DNA of 64,000 bases from UBA2108 sp963925495. Lineage in GTDB: Bacteria; Bacteroidota; Bacteroidia; Flavobacteriales_G; Salibacteraceae. A program made the translations under genes and the position numbers. Shown piece by piece: positions 34,046-43,346 of this stretch (the first letter of the stretch is position 1; every line of letters begins with the position of its first letter). A model generated the notes under the pieces. It searched no databases and was not told the origin of the DNA. It saw only the letters and a program-made list of their open reading frames with translations. The DNA lies in assembly GCA_963925495.1 (NCBI GenBank), contig CAWUST010000006.1, forward strand, positions 62,001 through 126,000. Reading direction: 5' to 3'.

Positions 34046-35656
34046 ATGAAGAAATGTTTTAATCTTTTTCTGCAATTTAGAATTGCATTTAGTGCTTTCT
34101 TGTTGATTTCTTCAATTATGAATCAATCGGCAAGTGCTCAAAACATAGCTAACCTGGAAGTTGTTCTAAAAACAACTTTTGAGAAAAACCCCAACGTTCG
34201 TATTAGTTCCTTGAGTATAGACTTTCAGCAGGGCAGGATATTGCAGGCACAAGGACAATTCAATCCTAGTTTGAATTTTGGGATTAACAAAAGCTTTAAT
34301 TTATCACCAACTACCAAAGCTCAGCGTGAAGGGTTACTTGGGTTTAGTCAAAATGAGTCGTTTAAAAGTGATCTTTTGGATTATGAATTATCTCTAACTA
34401 AAAGATTTCAGACTGGGACTCTAATAAAATCAAGTCTAGAGTTTACCAATTTTGGGCGTAATGCTTTATATGATGACTTGTCAACAGCTGGTTTAGGTGA
34501 ATTTATGACAAATAGAGGAAGATTGTTTTTTGATGTGACTCAACCTTTGCTGCAAGGAAGAGGAAAGAAATTCTATTCAGCTACTTTAGATGTAGAAAAA
34601 CTCAGACTGAATCAAGCTCAATTGAACTATGCATTCGATGTAAGTAGCCAAACGTATTTGGTAATTCTGAATTACCTTAGCGTTGTTTCCGCTAGAAGAG
34701 AATTAGAAATTCAAATATCTATTGAAACAAATTATGCTGAATTTGAGGAACAACTGAGAATGTTGTCTGAAAAAGATGTAATACCAAAAGCTGAATTGAC
34801 ATTTATTAATGCGAATCTAGCTCGACAACATGTAACAGTTCTGAGCTCCAGATCATCTTATTTATCAGCTAAAAATCGGCTTTTAGAATCGATGGGCCTT
34901 CCAAGTTCTGATATTTCGAAATACGACTTTGAATCCATGCAATATGGCTTGGATTCTTTGCAGGAAGAAATTGAAGATGGGTATTTGGCTCATTGGTTGG
35001 AAAAGGCTTCGACTACTCGGAGAGATTATCTTGCCGCTCAGAAAAACGTATCCATTAAAAAAAGAGAAATTGAGTATGCGGAAAATAAAAATCAGGCAAG
35101 ATTAGATTTTACTGCAGGTGTTGGATATAATGGAATTTATGAGTCTAATTCTTTTGAGCAATACGTTTCGCCATTCTATTCAAATATTCCTGGTTTGAGT
35201 TACAGGGCAGGCTTGGTTTTTCAATGGTCAATGGGGATGATGTCAACTAAAGGAGCATACGCCTCAGCATTGGCGGAAAAGCAAACATCTGAACAAACAG
35301 TTAAAAGTATAGAGCTGAACATTCAGCAACAGTTATCTTCTCAGTATAACAATATTATTTACTATAACGAAGCTGTAAAACAAGGACAGCTTTCTGTGGA
35401 TTTTAACTTAAAGGCACGTACAAATGAATATCTGAAATTGCAATTAGGGACTTCAGCTGTAGTGAACCTAGTTCAGGTGCAAAATAATTATGCAATCTCT
35501 CAAACATCACTGAATCGGTTGCAGTTTGCTTTAAACTCGTCAGTTATCAGATTTAGATTTGAGTCAGGTAATTTGATAGAAATCTCGGAGTTAAACGAAG
35601 TAGTTGTAGATGTTGACGAATTATTCTCGTTACCTAAAATAAAAGTATCAGAATGA
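34046..35656 (+). CDS. TolC-family outer-membrane export protein
   Basis: 536 residues with a signal peptide (cleavage likely after SASAQ, near residue 31) and two outer-membrane efflux protein repeats made of long helical stretches plus beta segments (DYELSLTKRFQTGT; FDVTQPLLQGRGK). It should form the outer-membrane channel of the tripartite peptide exporter encoded by the next three genes. It is the first gene of the operon, sits just downstream of the 12-bp inverted repeat and overlaps the adaptor gene by four bases (ATGA). Confidence 0.9.
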   Translation: MKKCFNLFLQFRIAFSAFLLISSIMNQSASAQNIANLEVVLKTTFEKNPNVRISSLSIDFQQGRILQAQGQFNPSLNFGINKSFNLSPTTKAQREGLLGFSQNESFKSDLLDYELSLTKRFQTGTLIKSSLEFTNFGRNALYDDLSTAGLGEFMTNRGRLFFDVTQPLLQGRGKKFYSATLDVEKLRLNQAQLNYAFDVSSQTYLVILNYLSVVSARRELEIQISIETNYAEFEEQLRMLSEKDVIPKAELTFINANLARQHVTVLSSRSSYLSAKNRLLESMGLPSSDISKYDFESMQYGLDSLQEEIEDGYLAHWLEKASTTRRDYLAAQKNVSIKKREIEYAENKNQARLDFTAGVGYNGIYESNSFEQYVSPFYSNIPGLSYRAGLVFQWSMGMMSTKGAYASALAEKQTSEQTVKSIELNIQQQLSSQYNNIIYYNEAVKQGQLSVDFNLKARTNEYLKLQLGTSAVVNLVQVQNNYAISQTSLNRLQFALNSSVIRFRFESGNLIEISELNEVVVDVDELFSLPKIKVSE

Positions 35657-36891
35657 AAGATAACTTATTTCGAAAAGATGCAATTGACAAATTGCAATCG
35701 CCTGACAGGCTGAATGAAATGGTTCGAATAATTTCACCAAACAATTGGATTGCTGTACTGTCTATTGCAGTATTGTTTGTTTTTATTGTAATCTGGAGTG
35801 TGCTAGGTCGGCTACCAATTAATGTTCAAGGAAATGGAATCCTTCTCAAATCGGGTGGGGTTATGGAGGTTCCTGCAATAGCAAACGGTCAGGTTTCAGA
35901 ACTAATAATTAAGCCAGGAATGATAGTTCAAAAAGGGGAGATATTGGCAAAAGTTGCTCAACCAGAGCTGCAGCTAAAAATTGAACACATGGAACAGCAG
36001 TTGTTTCATTTAAAAAGTAAATACAAGACAATAAAAGGATTTGATGAACGTGATCTTGAATTAAAAAAAGAGCTGTTAAAAAAGAATGCGGAAAATAAAA
36101 TGAAACGAATAGAGAAAAATATTGAACGTATTTCGTTTGTTGAAACGCAAATTAAAGCAAGAGAAGAACTGTTGGATAAGGGTTTGATTACAACAGAAAC
36201 TTTGAATCAAACTAAAATAATGAAGTTTGAGTTGGAACAACAAAATTTGGTCCTTGCAAATGAATTGGAGGAGTTGCAACTGTCAATTTTTGAAATGTCT
36301 AAAGAAATTGAAATTGAACTAAATAATTTGGACGGACAAATAATTGCTTTAGAAGGAGAATTAGGTGAATTGCAAGCTCGTTATCAACTTAATTCTGAAA
36401 TCAAGAGTCCTTATACTGGAAAGGTAGTTGAACTAATGGTTAATGCAGGAAGTATTGTTTCTCCGGGAAGCTTTCTTTTAAGTATGGAGCGAGATGATCT
36501 TAATGAGGAAATAGAAGCTATCGTTTACGTAAGCCCTCGTGAAGGAAAGAAAGTAAAAGTTGGCATGGATGTTAATATATCTCCCTCAACTGTTGAAGTT
36601 GAAAAGTTTGGCTATATCAAAGGAAAGGTTATTCAGGTTTCTGATTATCCTGCCACATTTGAAGGAATGTTGAATACACTTCAGAATAAACAATTGGTAG
36701 AATCCTTCTTTAATGGAATGCCTCCTATTGCAGTTCGTGTAGGTTTAAAAACCAGTAGTAATATTTCTGGCTATGAATGGACATCGGGAGAAGGTCCAGA
36801 TGTAGAAATTAAGTCTGGAACATTGTGTAATTCAAAAATAGTTGTTCAGAATAAGCGTCCTATAAGTCTAGTCTTACCTGTTGTTGATTAG
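35653..36891 (+). CDS. HlyD-type membrane fusion protein (NHLM bacteriocin secretion family)
   Basis: 412 residues. A cytoplasmic start (LFRKDAIDKLQSPDRL), one transmembrane segment (about 32-51), a lipoyl/biotinyl-like beta domain (ANGQVSELIIKPGMIVQKGEILA), a long coiled-coil hairpin (about 110-245) and a C-terminal beta-barrel region match the periplasmic adaptor of type I secretion. The N-terminal pattern up to the GNGILLKSGGVMEV segment fits the 'NHLM bacteriocin system secretion protein' family as I remember it. The start overlaps the tolC stop; the ABC gene follows after 9 bases. Confidence 0.88.
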   Translation: MKDNLFRKDAIDKLQSPDRLNEMVRIISPNNWIAVLSIAVLFVFIVIWSVLGRLPINVQGNGILLKSGGVMEVPAIANGQVSELIIKPGMIVQKGEILAKVAQPELQLKIEHMEQQLFHLKSKYKTIKGFDERDLELKKELLKKNAENKMKRIEKNIERISFVETQIKAREELLDKGLITTETLNQTKIMKFELEQQNLVLANELEELQLSIFEMSKEIEIELNNLDGQIIALEGELGELQARYQLNSEIKSPYTGKVVELMVNAGSIVSPGSFLLSMERDDLNEEIEAIVYVSPREGKKVKVGMDVNISPSTVEVEKFGYIKGKVIQVSDYPATFEGMLNTLQNKQLVESFFNGMPPIAVRVGLKTSSNISGYEWTSGEGPDVEIKSGTLCNSKIVVQNKRPISLVLPVVD

Positions 36892-36900
36892 CATATTGCC

Positions 36901-39105
36901 ATGACGAATAAGCCATCAAAAGAAGAAAAGTTAATTTGGAATTCATCCAAACCTAGGACGAAGACTGCTTCCGTTATACAACTTGAAGCCGTTGAGTGCG
37001 GAGCAGCAAGTCTGAAAATGGTGCTAGCTTACTTTGGTAGGTTCCAAACACTGGAAAAGTTAAGAGAAGATGCAGGAGTAAATCGTGATGGAAGTAAGGC
37101 AATCAATATTTTAAAAGCTGCCAGAAAACATGGAATGGAATGCAAGGGACTTAAAGTTGATGACTTAAGTGATCTCCTCGATATGAATTTTCCATTAATA
37201 ATTCACTGGAATTTCAATCACTTTGTGGTTTTAGAAGGAATAAAAAATGGTCGGTTTCACCTTAATGACCCTGCTATCGGTCACAGATCATTATCTTTTG
37301 ATGAATTCAATGGGGCTTTTACCGGGATTGCATTAGAGTTTAAAAAAGGCCCTGACTTTGAGAAATCAGGAATTGAAGGGGGTTTAATTAGCGGATTAAA
37401 ACTTCGCCTAAAAGGATACGAGAATACAATCACATACTTGTTCACGGTAGGATTGTTATTGGTTATTCCTGGATTAGTAATTCCGATTTTTTCGCGAGTA
37501 TTTGTTGATGAAATATTGATAGGAAAAGCAGACGATTGGTTATGGCCTTTGGTAGCAGGAATGCTCTTGACTGCTGCTTTACGGGCAGTTTTACAACATT
37601 TAAAGCTTAGCGTATTATTAAAGGCTAAAAATAAACTCGAAGTAGTTACTTCGGCGCAATATTTCTGGCATTTACTTAAACTGCCTATCCAGTTCTTCCA
37701 CCAACGAAACAAAGGTGAAATGGCTAGTAGAGTTGGGATAAATCGTAAAATAGCGGCTTTGATTACAGGTCAATTAGCAAAAAATTTATTGGATCTTGTT
37801 GTCATCGTTTTTTACTTTATTCTAATGCTTCAATATGATGTTCTGCTTTCAGTCATTACGATTGTTTTTGCAGCATTAAATATCGCAGCCTTAAAGTTGA
37901 TAGGCCATGTAAGAATTGAAAAGTATTTCAGCTTGTCTGTTTCTTCTGGTAAATTATACGGAACAACTTTAGGAGGGATAAAGTCAATCGAAACCCTCAA
38001 AGCTATGGGTCGAGAAAATGATTTCTTCGTAAAGTGGAGCGGAAATTTTACCAAAGTTTTTAATCAAACAATTGATCTTCGTTTATTCGAGATAAAATTT
38101 GGTTTGTTGCCAAGATCACTTAGTATTTTACAAGGCTCAATCATTCTGACCATTGGTGCTTGGAAAATAATGAATGGTGAAATAACAGTAGGTATGCTGG
38201 TTGCTTTTCAAAGCCTCGTGGTGAGCTTCTCTGGGCCTATTCAGAGTTTATTGAGACTCGGAAGTACCCTGCAGAAAATGGAAGGGGACATGAATCGTAT
38301 TGATGATGTTATGCGCTCAGAGCCCGATCCTCAAGTTAAACGTTCGGTTCAGATTACAGAGGAGAATCTTGATGTTGTGTCCAAAAAATTAGAAGGGTAT
38401 GTTGAGTTTAAAAATTTGACTTTTGGTTATAGTAAAGTCGCGCCACCGTTAATTGAAAATTTCTCATTAAAAGTAAATCCCGGTGAACGTATAGCATTAG
38501 TAGGAGGTTCAGGAAGCGGAAAATCGACACTTGCCAAACTTATGATTGGATTTTATGAGCCTTGGGAAGGTGAGATATTATTTGATGGCAAACCTCGAGC
38601 TCAAATTCCTAGACAGGTTATAAATAATTCTATGTCAATGGTTTCGCAGGATGTGTTTTTGTTCGAAGGCCCAGTTAGGGATGTCGTAAACTTATGGGAT
38701 AGAAGTATAACTGATCAACAACTAATAAATGCATGTAAAGATGCCGCTATTCATGACATCATTAGTACAAAAACTGGTGGATATGATTTTATGGTTGGCG
38801 AGGGTGGTAAAAATTTTAGTGGAGGTCAACGTCAGCGCATAGAAATCGCAAGGTCTTTAGTGAACAACCCATCGATACTTATTCTTGATGAAGCTACAAG
38901 CGCATTAGACCCTACTACAGAACTTGAAATCGACACTAACATAAAAAAGAGAAAGTGTACAGTAGTAGTTGTTGCTCATCGACTTAGTACTATTAGAGAT
39001 AGCGATGAAATCATTGTACTGGACCAAGGGAGAATAGTGGAAAGAGGAACTCACGAAGAGTTACTTAAAATGCAAGGGAAATATTCACATTTAATTAAAA
39101 CTTAG
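36901..39105 (+). CDS. Peptidase-containing ABC transporter (C39 peptidase, NHLM family)
   Basis: 734 residues in three parts. Residues 1-150 are a C39 cysteine peptidase with all catalytic residues: Gln27, Cys33 (in VECGAASLKM), His107 (HFVVLEG) and Asp123 (NDPAIGH). Residues about 170-480 are the membrane domain and the C-terminal part is the ATPase with Walker A GGSGSGKST (near 535), signature FSGGQRQR and Walker B LILDEATSALD. Such proteins cut the leader after a double glycine while exporting the core. The match with the GG leader at 33559 is the main reason to join the two. The next ABC gene starts 4 bases later. Confidence 0.95.
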   Translation: MTNKPSKEEKLIWNSSKPRTKTASVIQLEAVECGAASLKMVLAYFGRFQTLEKLREDAGVNRDGSKAINILKAARKHGMECKGLKVDDLSDLLDMNFPLIIHWNFNHFVVLEGIKNGRFHLNDPAIGHRSLSFDEFNGAFTGIALEFKKGPDFEKSGIEGGLISGLKLRLKGYENTITYLFTVGLLLVIPGLVIPIFSRVFVDEILIGKADDWLWPLVAGMLLTAALRAVLQHLKLSVLLKAKNKLEVVTSAQYFWHLLKLPIQFFHQRNKGEMASRVGINRKIAALITGQLAKNLLDLVVIVFYFILMLQYDVLLSVITIVFAALNIAALKLIGHVRIEKYFSLSVSSGKLYGTTLGGIKSIETLKAMGRENDFFVKWSGNFTKVFNQTIDLRLFEIKFGLLPRSLSILQGSIILTIGAWKIMNGEITVGMLVAFQSLVVSFSGPIQSLLRLGSTLQKMEGDMNRIDDVMRSEPDPQVKRSVQITEENLDVVSKKLEGYVEFKNLTFGYSKVAPPLIENFSLKVNPGERIALVGGSGSGKSTLAKLMIGFYEPWEGEILFDGKPRAQIPRQVINNSMSMVSQDVFLFEGPVRDVVNLWDRSITDQQLINACKDAAIHDIISTKTGGYDFMVGEGGKNFSGGQRQRIEIARSLVNNPSILILDEATSALDPTTELEIDTNIKKRKCTVVVVAHRLSTIRDSDEIIVLDQGRIVERGTHEELLKMQGKYSHLIKT

Positions 39106-39109
39106 AAGT

Positions 39110-42013
39110 TTGGATAATCAATCCTTAATAAAAGAACTCAAGCGAAGAGGTCAAGAAAGAATTCAATCAGTGATTGACCCTTTTCTTTCTGTTGACCCTT
39201 CAAAAGTTCACTTTGTACTCCAAGGTTCTGTCAATCTTTCTACATCAAAAGTTGTTGAAGAAGACGCCTATGGTCGATTAGATAACTTCATACAAATTCC
39301 CGAAGGTGAGTTGATATTCGGCACTGCGATAGATTACGATAATAACTTATCTTTTTTAGTGGATGTGGAGATTGAGTCTACTTTTATAGATATTGATATT
39401 CAATATATTAGAGAGCTTGCAAATTCAGTAGAATTTGGCCCAACGATTATTACTCTTATCGAAACCTGGATTAATCGACTCTATGCAGGTGTTGCTGATG
39501 ATACAAGCGTCAATATCCCTATTATTCATGATTTCTTAAGTTTTAATACTTCCTATTGTGATCCTGAAAATTCAGTCGCTGGGAACAGGGAATTGACTTG
39601 GGTATTGTTTCATGAAATTGGAGAATGTAAATTTAATAGGCACCTAGAAGTAAATATAGATAATGTGATTTTCCCAGTTGGGACACGTTCATATTTGGTT
39701 TTTGAAGGTGGAGTGAAATTGACAACCCATCGAACCGCTGATATTATTTCTAGAGATGAAATGTGGAATGGACTTTTAGAGTTAGGTCAAGTTGTCTTTA
39801 GAAGTGACGCACATGAAATTTTATTCAGAGAGGCTCAAGAAACAAGTAGACTAATTGAAAAGTATCAATTAGAATCCGACGATTTTTCCGAATCTTTAAA
39901 ATCCTTTTCTCAAGTTTTTCAGAAAGATAAAGGACTACAAGTAGATTTTGATTCTCATGATGACCTGTTTAACGCAGTTTCAATGGTCATGAAGTATGAA
40001 GAGATTAAAGTGTCTTTTCCAAAAGGGTTTTCTCAAAATGAAGATTTTTTATCTGAAATATGTCGCTATAACGGTATTCGTTATCGTGAAATTCTCTTGG
40101 AGCCAAATTGGTTTGAGAGAAATACAGAAGATGCATTTTTAGCCTTCATAAACAATGGGCAAGAGGATCCCCTTGCAGTTATTCCTCATAAAGGAAAATT
40201 GTCATTTGTTAATACCAAAACCCAAGAAATAGTAGAAGTAGACAAGGATAATGTGGGGTTGTTTAAACAAGAGGCCTATGTTTTTTATAGACCATTTCCT
40301 GCAGATCGACCAATTAAAATAAAGGACATTGTTGTGTTCACACTTGAAAAGAACAAAAAAGATTTAATCCGAGTCTTTGTCATGGGGTTTATTAGTAGCT
40401 TATTTATGCTATTGTTTCCAATCTTAACGGCTCAAATTTTTGATTTTGTTATTCCAAGCGCAGATAAAGGGCAATTGTTAAACATTGCCTTCGCATTAAT
40501 TGCTATTTCCTTTGGAACGATTGGATTTGAGTTGGTGAAACAATTTGCTTTAATGCGCGCTGAGAACAGATTAGATTATAAGGCTCAATCTGCACTTTGG
40601 GATCGCTTGCTAAACCTTCCAAGTGATTTCTTTTCAAATTATAGCACAGGAGACATGGCTTCAAGGTCCATGGGAATTAATCAAATGAAATCTATTATTT
40701 CGGGTGCAGCGATTACATCAGTCCTAGCTTTAGCTTTTTCAATTTTAAATTTAGGCCTTTTACTATACTATAGTGCCTCACTGGCAGGCTTAGCGATTGC
40801 ATTTAGTCTAGTCCAAATTACGATTATAAGCTTATTTGCTCGACTTCAATTGAAGTTGCAGGCGAAGCTTATGAAAGAAGGTGGGAAATTGGAAGGTGTT
40901 GCTTTTCAAGTTCTAAATGGAATTTCACAATTTAGAGCGAGTGGTTCGGAGTCTAGAGCGTTCCTGTTCTGGTTTAAGGCTTTTATGAAAGCAAAGACAA
41001 CGGCGATTGGACTGGCCAAGTTGCAAAATGCACAAGCAATACTTAATTCCGTATTAGGTATTTTATCAAGCGTGTTTCTTTTTGTGATTGTTAAAACAAC
41101 AACTAATGATTTAACAACTGGACAGTTTTTTGCTTTTCTTGCTGCTTACGGGGCATTTGTAGGTGCTATTATTGGATTAAGCTCTTCTCTTGTTCAAATC
41201 CTCAAACTTCCTGTTATTTACGATAGGCTAAGACCAATTTTAGAGACGCTTCCGGAATGCGAAACATTGAAGGAAGCACCTACAAAATTCACAGGTTCTA
41301 TCGAAATGAACAATATCAATTTTAGATATAAGGATGGTGCCCCATTGATTATAAAAGATTTAAGTATCTCAATAAAGAGCGGCGAGTATATTGCATTAGT
41401 AGGGCCATCTGGTTCAGGAAAATCTACACTTATACGGTTATTACTTGGATTTAATAAGTCTGAAGCAGGCTCTATTTATTTTGACAAGCAGGACATGGAA
41501 AATTACGATCCGAAAATGCTGCGTCGTCAAATGGGCGTAGTGCTTCAAGATGGTGATTTAATGTCTGGAGATATCTACACAAACATTGTTGGTTCATCTA
41601 CTCAATTAACTAGAAATGACGCATGGGCAGCAGCGAGAGCAGCGGCATTTGATAAAGACATTTTAAATATGCCAATGGGAATGCATACTATCGTTAATGA
41701 AGATGGTGGTACTCTTTCTGGTGGGCAAAAACAACGATTAATGATTGCGCGTGCTTTGGTGCATAATCCTAAGATATTAATTTTTGATGAAGCTACTAGT
41801 GCATTGGATAATGAAACACAGGCTATAGTTACTGCAAGTTTGGATAATCTTAATGTAACAAGAATCGTTATTGCACACAGATTGTCTACAATTATTAATG
41901 CTGATAAAATTTACTATTTGGAAGGTGGTGAGTTAATTGAAAGTGGCTCTTTTGATGAATTAATGGAAATAAAGGGTCAATTCCATAAGCTAGCTGAACG
42001 TCAAATTGAGTAA
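39110..42013 (+). CDS. Second ABC transporter of the export system (NHLM ATP-binding type)
   Basis: 967 residues. The N-terminal ~400 residues contain cyclic-nucleotide-binding/cupin-like beta segments without a C39 active site. A membrane domain follows (about 405-720) and then the ATPase domain (Walker A GPSGSGKST near 765, signature LSGGQKQR, Walker B LIFDEATSALD). This layout fits the 'NHLM bacteriocin system ABC transporter, ATP-binding protein' family. It probably works with the peptidase ABC protein, perhaps as a heterodimer. The start is a TTG four bases after the previous stop; no nearby in-frame ATG exists and the spacing fits coupling. Confidence 0.9.
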   Translation: MDNQSLIKELKRRGQERIQSVIDPFLSVDPSKVHFVLQGSVNLSTSKVVEEDAYGRLDNFIQIPEGELIFGTAIDYDNNLSFLVDVEIESTFIDIDIQYIRELANSVEFGPTIITLIETWINRLYAGVADDTSVNIPIIHDFLSFNTSYCDPENSVAGNRELTWVLFHEIGECKFNRHLEVNIDNVIFPVGTRSYLVFEGGVKLTTHRTADIISRDEMWNGLLELGQVVFRSDAHEILFREAQETSRLIEKYQLESDDFSESLKSFSQVFQKDKGLQVDFDSHDDLFNAVSMVMKYEEIKVSFPKGFSQNEDFLSEICRYNGIRYREILLEPNWFERNTEDAFLAFINNGQEDPLAVIPHKGKLSFVNTKTQEIVEVDKDNVGLFKQEAYVFYRPFPADRPIKIKDIVVFTLEKNKKDLIRVFVMGFISSLFMLLFPILTAQIFDFVIPSADKGQLLNIAFALIAISFGTIGFELVKQFALMRAENRLDYKAQSALWDRLLNLPSDFFSNYSTGDMASRSMGINQMKSIISGAAITSVLALAFSILNLGLLLYYSASLAGLAIAFSLVQITIISLFARLQLKLQAKLMKEGGKLEGVAFQVLNGISQFRASGSESRAFLFWFKAFMKAKTTAIGLAKLQNAQAILNSVLGILSSVFLFVIVKTTTNDLTTGQFFAFLAAYGAFVGAIIGLSSSLVQILKLPVIYDRLRPILETLPECETLKEAPTKFTGSIEMNNINFRYKDGAPLIIKDLSISIKSGEYIALVGPSGSGKSTLIRLLLGFNKSEAGSIYFDKQDMENYDPKMLRRQMGVVLQDGDLMSGDIYTNIVGSSTQLTRNDAWAAARAAAFDKDILNMPMGMHTIVNEDGGTLSGGQKQRLMIARALVHNPKILIFDEATSALDNETQAIVTASLDNLNVTRIVIAHRLSTIINADKIYYLEGGELIESGSFDELMEIKGQFHKLAERQIE

Positions 42014-42402
42014 CAGTGATTCTAACCTCTGAACGTTGAAAAAAATGATGTTTATTTTAACTTTTAACTTAAAGAACAATTTCTGACATCGCAATCTTGA
42101 TTTCTAATTCAACAAATCAGTGTTTTTTGCGCTTCATAACTGGTTGAAAACCTGATTTTTCGTCCAACTATTCGTAGGTTTTAAAGTTGATTGAAATAAT
42201 TCCATTTTCATTTCTACAGAATGATATTTATTTCATAATACATAGTTGATAATCATAACTAGTGTATCTTGCTTGGTCAAAAAACTTGAGGTGTATTTTT
42301 ATGTAATTACCAGAAAATCAGTTTTTTCTCCTAAAAAATCATGGTTAATTTTTTTGATGGAAAATAGTTTCTAAAGGGGTTATTTTAAAGGGATAAAAAA
42401 CT
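42014..42402 (+). other. Intergenic region before the ribosomal superoperon
   Basis: No gene is visible between the export operon and the rpsL promoter (about 390 bases). No clear intrinsic terminator for the export operon was found. The stretch is AT-rich and carries only very short open frames. Confidence 0.6.
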
Positions 42403-42410
42403 TACATTTG
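42403..42410 (+). promoter_or_regulatory. -7 promoter box of the ribosomal superoperon
   Basis: TACATTTG is an exact TAnnTTTG match, 57 bases before the rpsL ATG. It is followed by GCCGGC-like sequence, a context seen before strong Bacteroidota promoters. No -33 TTG is evident. Confidence 0.65.
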
Positions 42411-42428
42411 CCGGCTCTAAAAAAGAAT

Positions 42429-42443
42429 GGGTAAATATTGCCC
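42429..42443 (+). promoter_or_regulatory. Short hairpin in the rpsL leader
   Basis: GGGTAA and TTGCCC pair over six positions (one T-G wobble) around an ATA loop, 24 bases before the rpsL start. It may be a small leader structure; significance is uncertain. Confidence 0.35.
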
Positions 42444-42467
42444 GAATAATATAATATTTAGAACTAT

Positions 42468-42842
42468 ATGCCTACTATACAGCAGTTAGTTAGAAAAGGA
42501 CGAAAGAGCAAGATTAAGACAAGTAAATCCGCTGCTCTTAATGCATGCCCACAAAGACGTGGCGTGTGTGTACGTGTGTACACTACTACTCCAAAAAAAC
42601 CAAACTCTGCAATGAGAAAAGTTGCAAGGGTTAGATTGTCAAACGGAAACGAAGTGAATAGTTATATAGGTGGGGAAGGTCATAACCTTCAAGAGCACTC
42701 TATTGTACTTGTTCGTGGAGGAAGGGTGAAAGATTTGCCTGGAGTTAGGTATCACGTTGTTCGTGGCGCTTTAGATACTGCAGGTGTTGAAGGTCGAACT
42801 CAAAGAAGGTCTAAGTACGGAACTAAAAGGCCTAAAAAATAA
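42468..42842 (+). CDS. rpsL: 30S ribosomal protein S12
   Basis: 124 residues, the usual length. S12 lines the decoding centre. The TPKKPNSAMRK and GGRVKDLPGVRYH motifs are intact, and Lys43 and Lys88, where streptomycin-resistance changes usually occur, are wild-type. First gene of the superoperon, 57 bases after the -7 box; rpsG follows after 15 bases. Confidence 0.98.
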   Translation: MPTIQQLVRKGRKSKIKTSKSAALNACPQRRGVCVRVYTTTPKKPNSAMRKVARVRLSNGNEVNSYIGGEGHNLQEHSIVLVRGGRVKDLPGVRYHVVRGALDTAGVEGRTQRRSKYGTKRPKK

Positions 42843-42857
42843 TTTGGAGATAGTAAA

Positions 42858-43325
42858 ATGAGAAAGTCAAAAGCTAGAGGGCATGAAATTGCTCCAGATC
42901 CGGTATATAACGACGTAATGGTTACCACTTTTGTGAATAATCTTATGTTAGATGGAAAGAAGAATACGGCATTTAAAATATTCTATACTGCATTAGAACA
43001 GGTTGCTAAAAAAACGGAAGAAGATGGTTTGGAAGTATGGAAAAAGGCAGTTATTAATGTTACTCCTCAAGTAGAGGTGAGAAGTAGAAGAGTTGGTGGT
43101 GCAACATTTCAAATTCCACAAGAAATTAGAAACAGCCGAAAATTATCTCAGGCAATGAAATGGATGATTTCTTTTGCAAGAAAAAGAAACGGACGTTCTA
43201 TGGCAGAGAAGTTAGCAGATGAAATTGTTGCAGCTTCAAGAGAAGAAGGTGGCTCTTATAAAAAGAGAGAAGACACACATAGAATGGCTGATGCAAATAA
43301 GGCGTTTTCACATTTTAGATTTTAA
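42858..43325 (+). CDS. rpsG: 30S ribosomal protein S7
   Basis: 155 residues. S7 starts assembly of the 30S head and contacts the mRNA exit path. The KNTAFKIFYTALE and RSRRVGGATFQIP segments are typical. Second gene of the str portion, 21 bases before fusA. Confidence 0.98.
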   Translation: MRKSKARGHEIAPDPVYNDVMVTTFVNNLMLDGKKNTAFKIFYTALEQVAKKTEEDGLEVWKKAVINVTPQVEVRSRRVGGATFQIPQEIRNSRKLSQAMKWMISFARKRNGRSMAEKLADEIVAASREEGGSYKKREDTHRMADANKAFSHFRF

Positions 43326-43346
43326 TAAAAGTTTATAAGATTTAAA

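Noticed and set aside
42428..42490. 20-codon frame (ATG at 42428) in the rpsL leader that overlaps the rpsL start
   Set aside because: It has no recognisable sequence, lies across a small hairpin and is of a length expected by chance; a regulatory leader peptide cannot be supported.
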